In this document: positions 1-5,650 of the stretch, piece after piece
How positions within the stretch are numbered: position 1 is the stretch's first letter
How the letters are laid out: the number at the start of each line of letters is the position of its first letter
NCBI GenBank assembly: GCA_003135315.1
Contig: PLBD01000239.1
Location: forward strand, 1-7,299
Source of the DNA: Acidobacteriaceae bacterium
Lineage (GTDB): Bacteria; Acidobacteriota; Terriglobia; Terriglobales; Acidobacteriaceae
DNA: 7,299 nucleotides
Reading direction: 5' to 3'
Notes under the pieces: model-generated
What the model was told of the DNA's origin: nothing
The model's database searches: none
The model's input: only the letters and a program-made list of their open reading frames with translations
Program-made: the position numbers and the translations under genes

Positions 1-1170
1 GCCCATCTCCCAATTGAAGCCCAGCTTCATGGCGCGATCGATTTCGACGATTGAATCGGAAATCTCGCCAATGCGATTCGCAGCGTAGGTCCACAGGTCG
101 GACAGTGCAGACCAGAGAAACACGCTGGCCTTGTCTTTCGACGGCGCCAGCAACATGCGGAGCCGCTCCGGTAAATCGTCAACGGTCTTCGCCATCTCCA
201 AGGAAGGGAATTTCGGCCGCTGCGAGGGGCGATATTCCATCGTCTTCCAGTCGAGCGCGAAGATTTCGCTTTTGCCGTCTTTCTTGTTTTTGCGGTAGAA
301 GCCGCCCTTGGTCTTATCGCCAAGCCACTTGCGCTCCAGCATCTGGAGGAAGAAGTCGGGGAGCTTCAGATCGCCGCGCTCGTCGCGAATGTTGGTAGTA
401 GCGTTGCGGACGACGTGTCCCAAAATGTCGAGGCCGACAAGATCGGTCAGGCGGAAGGTCGCCATCTTCGGCCAGCCGACCGCAGTTCCGGTCAGCGCGT
501 CCACTTCCTCGATGCTGAGGTCCATCTCCTGCATCAGACGCATGACATTGAGTGCCGAGAAAGTGCCGATGCGGTTGGCGATGAAGTTGGGCGTGTCCTT
601 GGCGAAGACCACGCCCTTGCCCAGGTGGAGATCGCAGAAGTGCGCGATGGTTTCCATGGCCCCGGGATCGGCGTCGGGCGTGGGGATCAACTCCAGCAAC
701 CGCATGTAGCGCGGCGGATTGAAGAAGTGCGTGCCGAACCAGTAGCGGCGGAAGTCGTCAGGAAATCCTTCCACGATCCTGGCCACGGGCAGCCCGCTGG
801 TGTTGGTAGTGATGATGGCGCCGGGCTTGCGAATGGCTTCGATCTTGCGCAACAGGCTGCGCTTGATCTCCAGGTCTTCGACGACAGCCTCGATGATCCA
901 GTCGACGTCGGCCAGCTTGTGCAGATCGTCGTCAAAATTCCCGATGGTCACCAGGCGCGCAAGCGACGGTTCGAAGAACGCAGCAGGCTTCGACTTGACG
1001 GCGGCTTCCAGGCCAGCGGCGGCGAAGCGGTTGCGCGCCGGGCCATCAGCATCGGGAGGAACGATGTCGAGGAGATAGGAAGGAACACCGGCATTGGCCA
1101 GGTGCGCGGAGATGCGGGCGCCCATGGTGCCCGCGCCCAGAACGGCGACTTTCTCAATCCGTCTTAGCAT
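1..1170 (-). CDS. fadN: 3-hydroxyacyl-CoA dehydrogenase / enoyl-CoA hydratase fusion, FadN type (3' end outside window)
   Basis: This enzyme oxidises L-3-hydroxyacyl-CoA to 3-ketoacyl-CoA with NAD+ in cytoplasmic fatty-acid beta-oxidation. In the full-length family (about 790 residues in B. subtilis FadN) an enoyl-CoA hydratase domain follows. Only the first 390 residues are visible and the frame is still open at position 1, so the hydratase half is predicted, not seen. Visible features: a Rossmann NAD-binding loop GAGTMG at residues 12-17, an acidic residue (Asp35) ending the second strand in LLDIVPP, NTSG near residue 125, and the catalytic His148 in THFFNP with Glu160 twelve residues later, the spacing of the 3HCDH His-Glu dyad. 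The 3HCDH signature KDTPNFIANR is at 191-200 and a second 3HCDH segment ends in AMKLGFNWEMG. FadN-like wording such as DIVPPDA and WTYAANRIGEI separates it from short HBD/PaaH enzymes. The ATG at 1170 sits just before the Rossmann strand; the Shine-Dalgarno is weak (GGAG about 14 nt upstream). Family confidence is high; the symbol rests on architecture. Confidence 0.93.
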   Translation of the reverse strand, partial: MLRRIEKVAVLGAGTMGARISAHLANAGVPSYLLDIVPPDADGPARNRFAAAGLEAAVKSKPAAFFEPSLARLVTIGNFDDDLHKLADVDWIIEAVVEDLEIKRSLLRKIEAIRKPGAIITTNTSGLPVARIVEGFPDDFRRYWFGTHFFNPPRYMRLLELIPTPDADPGAMETIAHFCDLHLGKGVVFAKDTPNFIANRIGTFSALNVMRLMQEMDLSIEEVDALTGTAVGWPKMATFRLTDLVGLDILGHVVRNATTNIRDERGDLKLPDFFLQMLERKWLGDKTKGGFYRKNKKDGKSEIFALDWKTMEYRPSQRPKFPSLEMAKTVDDLPERLRMLLAPSKDKASVFLWSALSDLWTYAANRIGEISDSIVEIDRAMKLGFNWEMG

Positions 1171-1437
1171 GAGATCTAAATGGCTCCGGCGTCAGACCGA
1201 ACCAGAGGGGCCTGACTCAATTCGCGCTAGCGACTTAATTTGCGGCAAGGATCGCCCGGCTATAAGTCTTGAGTGATTTGAATTCAGGAATCGGTGCGGT
1301 GCTTCTTGTGGAAAGACACTCCACACAACAGTCGCCTCCAACCAGCAACAGCAACTAGCGGCCCAAAATACAAGCAGCGCGCGCCGTAAGATGTGGGGTG
1401 AGGATGGCAACGACGCGCGCCGTATTAAGTTGGTTCG

Positions 1438-1467
1438 ATAGTAATGAATGAATCGTCATTCAGTCAA
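1438..1467 (-). promoter_or_regulatory. Sigma70-like promoter for the fadN-like gene
   Basis: Read on the minus strand, TTGACT (1467-1462, five of six matches to the -35 consensus) and TACTAT (1443-1438, four of six, keeping the key TA...T positions) are separated by 18 bases. Transcription would start near 1431 and run leftward into the fadN-like gene, giving a leader of about 260 nt. The promoter lies 40 bp downstream of the VIT gene stop. Support comes from the palindrome placed between the two hexamers. Assignment is by eye only. Confidence 0.55.
1445..1462. promoter_or_regulatory. FadR-type (TetR family) operator palindrome
   Basis: The sequence TGAATGAATCGTCATTCA has perfect 7-bp inverted arms (TGAATGA / TCATTCA) around a 4-base centre. 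The B. subtilis FadR consensus, as I recall it, is TGAATGAMTANTCATTCA: same arms, same centre length, with only one centre base off consensus. FadR is a TetR-family repressor of beta-oxidation genes, including fadN, that is released by long-chain acyl-CoA. Here the site fills the -35/-10 spacer and touches the last base of the -35 box, the usual geometry for repression by steric block. The next gene downstream is a FadN-type enzyme. The regulator gene is not in the window, and another TetR-family lipid regulator could use a similar site. Confidence 0.75.
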
Positions 1468-1477
1468 CAAAAATCGT

Positions 1478-1506
1478 ACAAATAAAATCTCGTTCCCGAA
1501 TTGGGA
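1478..1506 (-). terminator. Possible weak terminator after the VIT-family gene
   Basis: Directly after the TGA of the transporter gene the minus strand can form a 4-bp stem TCCC/GGGA (1506-1503 with 1497-1494) around a 5-base loop. Five bases later comes a T-rich run, ATTTTATTTG. The stem is short, so termination would be inefficient at best. The position between two same-strand genes is the main support. Confidence 0.25.
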
Positions 1507-2202
1507 TCAGGAGATCAGTTTGGCGAGAAGGAAAGCGGCTCCAGCCGCAAGTCCACCAATCACAATAGTTTGCGAGGCAGAACGACCAGCCCGTGCGCCG
1601 GTGAAGCGGCCCTTGATGTAGCCGAAAACTCCCAAAGCAATCAGCGTCACGGCCACCGACCATAGCAGCGCCGTCCGCGCGCTGTGCGACACCATATAGG
1701 GCGAGAGCGGAATTATGCCTCCGGCGATGTAGGATGCGGCGATGGTGGCCGCGCTTTGTAACGCGCGCTTAGGATCGGGCTCTTCCAAACCCAACTCGAA
1801 GCGCATCATGAAGTCGACCCATTCCTTTGGCTTGCGAGTCAGCGCCTGCACGACCGGCACGCTTTCTTCGCGCGAGAGCCCGTAGTCGGCGAAGACCTTC
1901 TGCACTTCGCGCGCCTCCTCCTCGGGAACGTCCTGTACTTCCTGCATCTCGCGCTGACGTTCGCTGGCGTAGTGCTCAGCATCGCTCTTGGCGGCCAGAT
2001 AGCCGCCGAGACCCATGGCGATGGATCCGGCGGCGATTTCCGCCAACCCGGCGACGACGACGATGTGGCTGTTGTCGATCGCGCCCGAGAGTCCGGCCGC
2101 CAGCGCGAATGGGACTGTCAGGCCGTCGGACATTCCAATGACGACGTCGCGGACCACCTCGCCCGCGGTGAAATGGCGCTCAATGTGAGGGGTTTGCGGC
2201 AT
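1507..2202 (-). CDS. VIT1/CCC1-family iron/manganese transporter
   Basis: This is a membrane transporter of the vacuolar iron transporter family, which moves Fe2+ or Mn2+ out of the cytosol by proton exchange. The 231 residues show the family order: an N-terminal tail, TM1 with SDGLTVPFALAAG (about 25-41), TM2 with GLAEIAAGSIAMG (about 48-70), a hydrophilic Glu-rich metal-binding domain (about 74-145), and three C-terminal membrane segments (about 150-172, 176-197, 210-230). Against my memory of Eucalyptus VIT1, key residues align with a constant offset of 17 and no gaps: Asp26, Glu55 and Met63 in the pore; Glu85, Glu88, Glu96, Glu99, Met132, Met133 and Glu136 in the metal-binding domain. All appear intact, so it should be functional. 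The ATG at 2202 is preceded by a strong AGGAG and overlaps the Nudix stop by 23 bp, implying translational coupling. Whether Fe or Mn is the main substrate cannot be read from sequence. Confidence 0.93.
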   Translation of the reverse strand: MPQTPHIERHFTAGEVVRDVVIGMSDGLTVPFALAAGLSGAIDNSHIVVVAGLAEIAAGSIAMGLGGYLAAKSDAEHYASERQREMQEVQDVPEEEAREVQKVFADYGLSREESVPVVQALTRKPKEWVDFMMRFELGLEEPDPKRALQSAATIAASYIAGGIIPLSPYMVSHSARTALLWSVAVTLIALGVFGYIKGRFTGARAGRSASQTIVIGGLAAGAAFLLAKLIS

Positions 2203-2707
2203 GCTCTCCTACCTCGGGATGGGCGGTCACGTACTGTAGCGCTCGCTCGGCGACTTCCCTCTCGCCCTTGTAACTGAGAAGCGCGGGCGCCTTGTCGAGC
2301 GGGATCCAGAAGGCGCGCTGCACTTCGATTCGCATCTCCGGCTTGATGTTTCCCAGCTTCCCCGCGCGATAAAGCAGCAGGTAGAAGCTGACGATTTTGA
2401 AGACACGAGCGCGATCGCCCCAGGTGCGCACGTAAACGTATTTGATGTCGGCGAGCTTGCTGACGACTTGGGCGCGAAGCCCGGTCTCCTCCTCGACTTC
2501 GCGCAGCGCGGTCTGGTCGGGCTTTTCGCCTTCGTCGATGGCGCCCTTGGGCAGTGCGATGATCGCAGGGGGAGTTTTCTTGCGCTGGCGACCGGTCTTC
2601 ACCGCCGTTTTTTTCGGACGCTCCATCTGAGGTTCGATGACGGCCAGAAACCAGCGGCCGCGCATCTTGCGCAGCACCACACCGCCAGCCGAGAACTCGC
2701 GCGCCAT
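2180..2707 (-). CDS. Nudix hydrolase
   Basis: Nudix enzymes cleave nucleoside diphosphates linked to another group, using divalent metal; the substrate here is not identifiable. The 175-residue protein opens with SAGGVVLRK (6-14), the usual first strand. It carries a complete Nudix box at residues 55-77: G, five residues, E61, seven residues, then REVEEETGL, with metal-binding glutamates at 70, 73 and 74. LPKG just before the box is typical of MutT/Ap4A-like members, so a housekeeping or diadenosine-polyphosphate hydrolase is possible. A strongly basic insert (about residues 30-45, with KKTAVKTGRQRKK) extends the loop before the box and is unusual. The ATG at 2707 has GGAG about 10 bases upstream. 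The gene is first in a two-gene minus-strand unit with the VIT transporter and divergent from the M28 peptidase. Confidence 0.92.
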   Translation of the reverse strand: MAREFSAGGVVLRKMRGRWFLAVIEPQMERPKKTAVKTGRQRKKTPPAIIALPKGAIDEGEKPDQTALREVEEETGLRAQVVSKLADIKYVYVRTWGDRARVFKIVSFYLLLYRAGKLGNIKPEMRIEVQRAFWIPLDKAPALLSYKGEREVAERALQYVTAHPEVGEHAANPSH

Positions 2708-2866
2708 GGGTGAGTCTCCAAGGAACGGCTAGTTTGGCAGAGTCGGGGGGACGGTGACAACCGGAGGTGACGACAAGCCACGTTTCCCTGACTACCTCGA
2801 TGATGTAATCTGCTAATTCCTGCGGTTTGCGAATCAGCCGTGCGTAGTCTCCGGAGGAGAACCTCA
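2708..2866. promoter_or_regulatory. Divergent promoter region, Nudix-VIT unit versus M28 peptidase
   Basis: These 159 bases lie between the start codons of two divergent genes, so they should hold promoters for both. On the plus strand TGTAAT (2804-2809) is five of six to a -10 box, but no good -35 box stands 16-18 bases before it. No convincing minus-strand hexamers were found. A strong Shine-Dalgarno, GGAGGAG at 2853-2859, serves the M28 gene. No palindromic operator was seen. Confidence 0.4.
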
Positions 2867-5059
2867 TTGTTCCGTTCGGCCACTGGTATCCTGTGCTTCC
2901 TTACGCTCCTGCCATTTGTCCTGATCCAGCCGGGTGCTCCACCTACCGGCCGCCAGCAAACGACCCCTGCGCCATTCACCGCCCCGGACAAGATCTTCGG
3001 CTATCGGAACCCAGCGGCGGAACTGCAAGCGGAAAAAATCTTCCTCGCGGTCCCGGATCCGAAGATGGCCAGGCAGCACTTGCAGATTCTGACGGCTGCG
3101 CCGCACGTGGCCGGTTCGCCTGAGGACCGCCGCACCGCCGAGTATGTATTGCAGCTGTACACCGCTGCCGGACTCGATGCCTCCATCCAGCCGTACAAGG
3201 TCTGGATGGCTTTGCCGCTGGACATTCGCGTGGACCTGGTTGCGCCCCCGGGAGTGGTGATGCACGGGCCTTCGCCCGAGCACGTGAGCGACGATCTGTT
3301 TCAGAAAGATCCCAGAATTCTGCCTGCCTTCAACGAGTATTCTCCGTCGGGCGACGTGACCGCCGACGTGGTCTACGCGAATTATGGAAGGGTCGAAGAC
3401 TTCAAGAAGCTGAAGGAGATGGGCGTCGATGTAAAAGGCAAAATCGTCATCATTCGCTATGGCGAGATCTTTCGGGGAGTGAAGGTGTTCCTGGCCGCAC
3501 AATATGGAGCGGCAGCGGTCATCCTGTATTCCGATCCCTACGACGACGGCTATTACAAGGGCGACAAATATCCCAAAGGCCCGTGGCGCCCCGATACCGG
3601 CGTACAGCGCGGGTCGGTGCAATACCTGTTCCGCTATCCGGGCGATCCCACAACGCCAGACATCGCCTCCGTGCCCGACCTGCCAGAGAGCAAGCGCATT
3701 GCGCCGGAGGAGGCGACGAACCTGCCGAAGATTCCGGTGACTCCGTTGTCGTACGCGGACGCCACGCCGATCATGGCCAACCTCGGCGGCCCGGAATCGC
3801 CTCGCGGCTGGCAAGGGGCGCTGCCCTTCACCTATCACGTCGGACCCGGACCGGCGAAAGTGCACATGGCGATCAAACAGAATTACCGCTTCACGACGAT
3901 CTGGGACGTGATTGGAGTGGTGCGCGGATCGGAACTGCCGAACGAGTGGGTGGTGACGGGCAACCATCGCGATGCCTGGGTGTACGGCGCGGTGGATCCC
4001 AGCAGCGGGACGGCAGCGCAACTGGAAGCAGTACGCGGTATCGGAGAGCTGCTGAAAACGGGGTGGCGTCCCAAGCGCACGCTGGTTTTCGCCAGTTGGG
4101 ATGGCGAGGAAGAAGGCCTGATCGGCTCGACCGAATACGCCGAGGGGCACGTCAAAGAGCTGTCGCGAGCGGTGGCCTACTTCAACATGGACGTCGCCGT
4201 GGCTGGACCGGACTTCGGAGCGTCGGCGGTGCCCAGCTTGAAACAGTATCTGCGGGACGTAGCCAAGTCGGTGCCCAGTCCGAAGGGCGGCAGTGTCTAC
4301 GACCAGTGGAAGGTGACCGCCGAGCATGAAAAGGAAGGCAAGAACCGGACGGAGACGTTGATGACGCCGTCTCCCAGCCGGCCGGCGGCTGCCGGAAGCG
4401 GTGATGTCCCGGTAGGCGACCTGGGCGGCGGCTCCGATTACACGCCCTTTCTGCAGCATCTTGGCGTGCCATCGGCGGACATCGGCTCCAAAGGCCCCTA
4501 TGGCGTTTACCACTCTGCTTTTGACGACTTTGAATGGTTCACCAAATTTGCCGATCCGACGTTCGTCTACGAGCAGCAGATGGCGCGCCTATACGGCCTG
4601 GAAGCCATGCGTATGGCGTCGACGGATGTGCTGCCCTTGAACTATGAAGATTACGGCAGGGAAATCGCCGAGTACGTGAAGACTGCCGAGCAACGCGCCA
4701 AGACGGCGTTCGGCGATCAGGCGCCGTCGTTTGCTGATGCGACGCAAGCGGCCGAGCGGCTGCAAAAGGCCGGCGCAGATCTGGTAAAGGCGCAGAGTAA
4801 GCTGATGGGCGATCCGGGCGTGATGAATCTGGTGCTGCGCAATACCGAACGAGCTTTTCTCATCGATGGCCTGCCCGACCGCCCGTGGTTCAAGCACGCG
4901 ATCTATGCGCCGGGCGAACACACCGGATACTCGGCGGCCGTGATTCCCGGGGTAAACGAGGCCATCGAGAACAATAATCTGACGCTTACGAAGCAGCAGT
5001 TGCAGCTTCTGACGGGAGCGTTGAACCGCGCGGCGGGAGCGCTGGAGATGGCGAGGTAA
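2867..5059 (+). CDS. Exported M28B-family zinc metallopeptidase (glutamate carboxypeptidase II / transferrin-receptor-like)
   Basis: This is a two-zinc exopeptidase of MEROPS family M28B, expected outside the cytoplasmic membrane. With the TTG start at 2867 it has 730 residues: an N-terminal export or anchor segment (hydrophobic about 8-20), a first peptidase section, a PA domain (about 160-260, with ARYG-like IIRYGEIFRG and LYSDP), the catalytic M28 core (about 340-560), and a TfR-like dimerisation domain (about 600-730, with GLPDRPWFKHAIYAPGEH). Zinc ligands and catalytic residues are all present: His367, Asp377 in VDPSSG, Glu414 and Glu415 in DGEEEG, Asp442 in NMD, and His549 in VYHS. The spacing follows human PSMA closely. 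The Arg534/Arg536 pair that gives PSMA its acidic specificity is replaced (region around PSADIG), so strict glutamate carboxypeptidase activity is unlikely; a broader amino- or carboxypeptidase role is inferred. TTG is chosen because GGAGGAG lies 7 bases upstream, whereas a GTG at 2840 has none. Confidence 0.93.
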   Translation: MFRSATGILCFLTLLPFVLIQPGAPPTGRQQTTPAPFTAPDKIFGYRNPAAELQAEKIFLAVPDPKMARQHLQILTAAPHVAGSPEDRRTAEYVLQLYTAAGLDASIQPYKVWMALPLDIRVDLVAPPGVVMHGPSPEHVSDDLFQKDPRILPAFNEYSPSGDVTADVVYANYGRVEDFKKLKEMGVDVKGKIVIIRYGEIFRGVKVFLAAQYGAAAVILYSDPYDDGYYKGDKYPKGPWRPDTGVQRGSVQYLFRYPGDPTTPDIASVPDLPESKRIAPEEATNLPKIPVTPLSYADATPIMANLGGPESPRGWQGALPFTYHVGPGPAKVHMAIKQNYRFTTIWDVIGVVRGSELPNEWVVTGNHRDAWVYGAVDPSSGTAAQLEAVRGIGELLKTGWRPKRTLVFASWDGEEEGLIGSTEYAEGHVKELSRAVAYFNMDVAVAGPDFGASAVPSLKQYLRDVAKSVPSPKGGSVYDQWKVTAEHEKEGKNRTETLMTPSPSRPAAAGSGDVPVGDLGGGSDYTPFLQHLGVPSADIGSKGPYGVYHSAFDDFEWFTKFADPTFVYEQQMARLYGLEAMRMASTDVLPLNYEDYGREIAEYVKTAEQRAKTAFGDQAPSFADATQAAERLQKAGADLVKAQSKLMGDPGVMNLVLRNTERAFLIDGLPDRPWFKHAIYAPGEHTGYSAAVIPGVNEAIENNNLTLTKQQLQLLTGALNRAAGALEMAR

Positions 5060-5063
5060 AGGC

Positions 5064-5087
5064 AGCAATTAGCAATTAGCAATTAGC
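5064..5087 (+). repeat. Heptamer tandem array (AGCAATT)3
   Basis: Three exact copies of AGCAATT plus AGC begin five bases after the M28 stop codon. Related heptamers (AGCACTT type, and inverted AACTGCT type) occur at 6634-6713. Heptamer arrays are known in some bacteria as short tandemly repeated repetitive sequences; the function here is unknown. Confidence 0.9.
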
Positions 5088-5162
5088 CGTCAGTTGAATC
5101 GGATTGGATTGATGTTCTTGTCAATTTGAATTGTCACCCGGAATGAGTGTGAGAACCGTGCC

Positions 5163-5231
5163 GTCCCTACGGGACTCGGTTCTTTCTTTACACGATACCC
5201 AGCACTCCGCCTTCGGCTGCGTGCCGGGCTA
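5163..5231 (+). repeat. Composite palindromic repeat, copy A
   Basis: The element starts with a hairpin GTCCC-TAC-GGGAC (5163-5175), followed by TCGG and a T-rich stretch. A second, longer imperfect hairpin follows (5198-5228), with CCC, GCAC and GCC pairing to GGC, GTGC and GGG around a TTC loop, and the element ends with CTA. The 16-base segment CCTACGGGACTCGGTT is identical in copy B, and the second hairpin lies at the same distance there. The first hairpin plus T-rich tail, about 100 bases after the M28 stop, might also slow or end rightward transcription. Confidence 0.75.
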
Positions 5232-5241
5232 GACTGACTCC

Positions 5242-5254
5242 GCGCCTACGGCGC
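5242..5254. repeat. Hairpin GCGCC-TAC-GGCGC
   Basis: A perfect 5-bp stem with a TAC loop. It has the same geometry, loop and following TCG(A/G)TT as the first hairpin of copy A, but a different stem sequence. Confidence 0.7.
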
Positions 5255-5395
5255 TCGATTTGCGGATTTCCTACTTCACTGCCCAAAACTCAAAGCTAGT
5301 CCTCACATGCGCCCTGAAACGCTGCCGTGCCTGCGGTGTCGTAGCCACAATTCGCGCCTAGCGGTGGAGCAAACCATCGCACTTGGGATCCAACC

Positions 5396-5413
5396 AGCCG
5401 CGCAGCGGCGACA
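5396..5413. repeat. GC-rich palindromic repeat, copy 1 (AGCCGC-GCA-GCGGC)
   Basis: The 18-base block AGCCGCGCAGCGGCGACA contains a 5-3-5 hairpin with loop GCA. It matches 5463-5480 except for two substitutions, one in the loop. Confidence 0.75.
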
Positions 5414-5423
5414 TTGGTGTTAG

Positions 5424-5443
5424 CCGCGGGCGTGAGCCCGCGG
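5424..5443. repeat. Perfect hairpin CCGCGGGC-GTGA-GCCCGCGG
   Basis: An 8-bp all-GC stem with a GTGA tetraloop (GNRA class if transcribed rightward). It is the most stable hairpin in the intergenic region and sits between the two GC-rich palindromic copies. Confidence 0.85.
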
Positions 5444-5451
5444 TGAGTGGG

Positions 5452-5476
5452 AAAAATAATCGAGCCGCGGAGCGGC
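5452..5476 (-). terminator. Possible terminator for the RibD-like gene
   Basis: On the minus strand a GCCGC-TCC-GCGGC hairpin (5476-5464) is followed by TCGATTATTTTT. It lies about 175 bases after the stop of the converging RibD_C gene. The layout fits an intrinsic terminator, though the T-run is interrupted and the hairpin also belongs to a repeat family. Confidence 0.35.
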
Positions 5477-5480
5477 GGCA
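5463..5480. repeat. GC-rich palindromic repeat, copy 2 (AGCCGC-GGA-GCGGC)
   Basis: The block AGCCGCGGAGCGGCGGCA is nearly identical to 5396-5413 in the same orientation, 67 bases away. A third, shortened relative is at 6671-6686. Confidence 0.75.
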
Positions 5481-5497
5481 CAGCTATGACACAGAAA

Positions 5498-5561
5498 CCT
5501 ACGGGACTCGGTTACTTCTTGCCACCCTACCCAGGACTCCGCTTCGCTCCGTCCTGGGCTA
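5498..5561 (+). repeat. Composite palindromic repeat, copy B
   Basis: This second copy shares CCTACGGGACTCGGTT exactly with copy A and then TACCCAG(C/G)ACTCCGC. Its long hairpin has a perfect outer 8-bp stem CCCAGGAC/GTCCTGGG (5530-5537 with 5551-5558) and ends in CTA. The left arm of the first hairpin (GTCCC in copy A) is missing; only CC remains, so that hairpin cannot form. Confidence 0.75.
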
Positions 5562-5570
5562 ACCGCACTT

Positions 5571-5595
5571 CCACCCCTTCGGGGTTCTTTTTCTT
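5571..5595 (+). terminator. Rho-independent-like terminator, rightward
   Basis: The stem ACCCC/GGGGT (5573-5577 with 5581-5585) around TTC is followed immediately by a T-rich run (TTCTTTTTCTT). It reads as an intrinsic terminator for transcription coming from the M28 side, about 510 bases after that gene's stop, protecting the converging RibD-like gene. The stem is short but all-GC except the closing pair. Confidence 0.45.
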
Positions 5596-5650
5596 GAGTC
5601 ATGCTGCGCCGCTGAAGACTAAACTCAATTCTGACGCAGACCCTTGATCC

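Larger units (their letters stand above)
1171..1506. other. Intergenic control and leader region upstream of the fadN-like gene
   Basis: These 336 bases separate the stop of the VIT-family gene from the start of the fadN-like gene, both on the minus strand. The right-hand 70 bases are AT-rich and hold a possible weak terminator, a promoter and a FadR-type palindrome, listed separately. The remaining ~260 bases (1171-1431) would be a long transcribed leader. I see no riboswitch or tRNA-like fold in it. A 72-codon minus-strand reading frame (1192-1410) begins at TTG with no ribosome binding site and is not called. Confidence 0.7.
5060..5650. other. Gene-free convergent intergenic region full of short repeats
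   Basis: These 591 bases lie between two converging genes. No open frame here has a credible ribosome binding site or protein-like composition. The stretch is a mosaic of small repeated and palindromic elements: a 7-bp tandem array at its left end, two ~65-bp composite elements, and several separate GC-rich hairpins, all listed individually. The left part (5088-5160) and the stretch 5260-5320 show no clear structure. The content resembles REP/MITE-like extragenic palindromes rather than a decayed gene. Confidence 0.8.

Noticed and set aside
415..1167. 250-codon plus-strand open frame opposite the fadN-like gene
   Set aside because: Antisense to a well-conserved dehydrogenase; no ribosome binding site or domain signature.
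1245..1300. Second, nearer promoter for the fadN-like gene (minus-strand TATAGC)
   Set aside because: No acceptable -35 hexamer at 16-18 bases.
1192..1410. 72-codon minus-strand frame in the fadN leader with a hydrophobic segment (possible leader peptide)
   Set aside because: Starts at TTG with no Shine-Dalgarno and has Cys/Trp-rich composition unlike neighbouring genes; most likely chance.
2840..2866. GTG at 2840 as start of the M28 peptidase
   Set aside because: No ribosome binding site before it, and the strong GGAGGAG at 2853-2859 is placed for TTG 2867.
2864..4513. 549-codon open frame on the minus strand opposite the M28 gene
   Set aside because: Antisense shadow of a clearly conserved peptidase; its translation is rich in His, Arg and Gly without any recognisable domain.
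5296..5647. Small open frames (61-66 codons) within the repeat region
   Set aside because: They run through palindromic repeats, lack ribosome binding sites and have no protein-like character.
5060..5650. CRISPR array or decayed gene in the repeat-rich intergenic region
   Set aside because: Repeats are too short, unequal in type and spacing, and individually palindromic; there are no regular spacers and no coding remnants.
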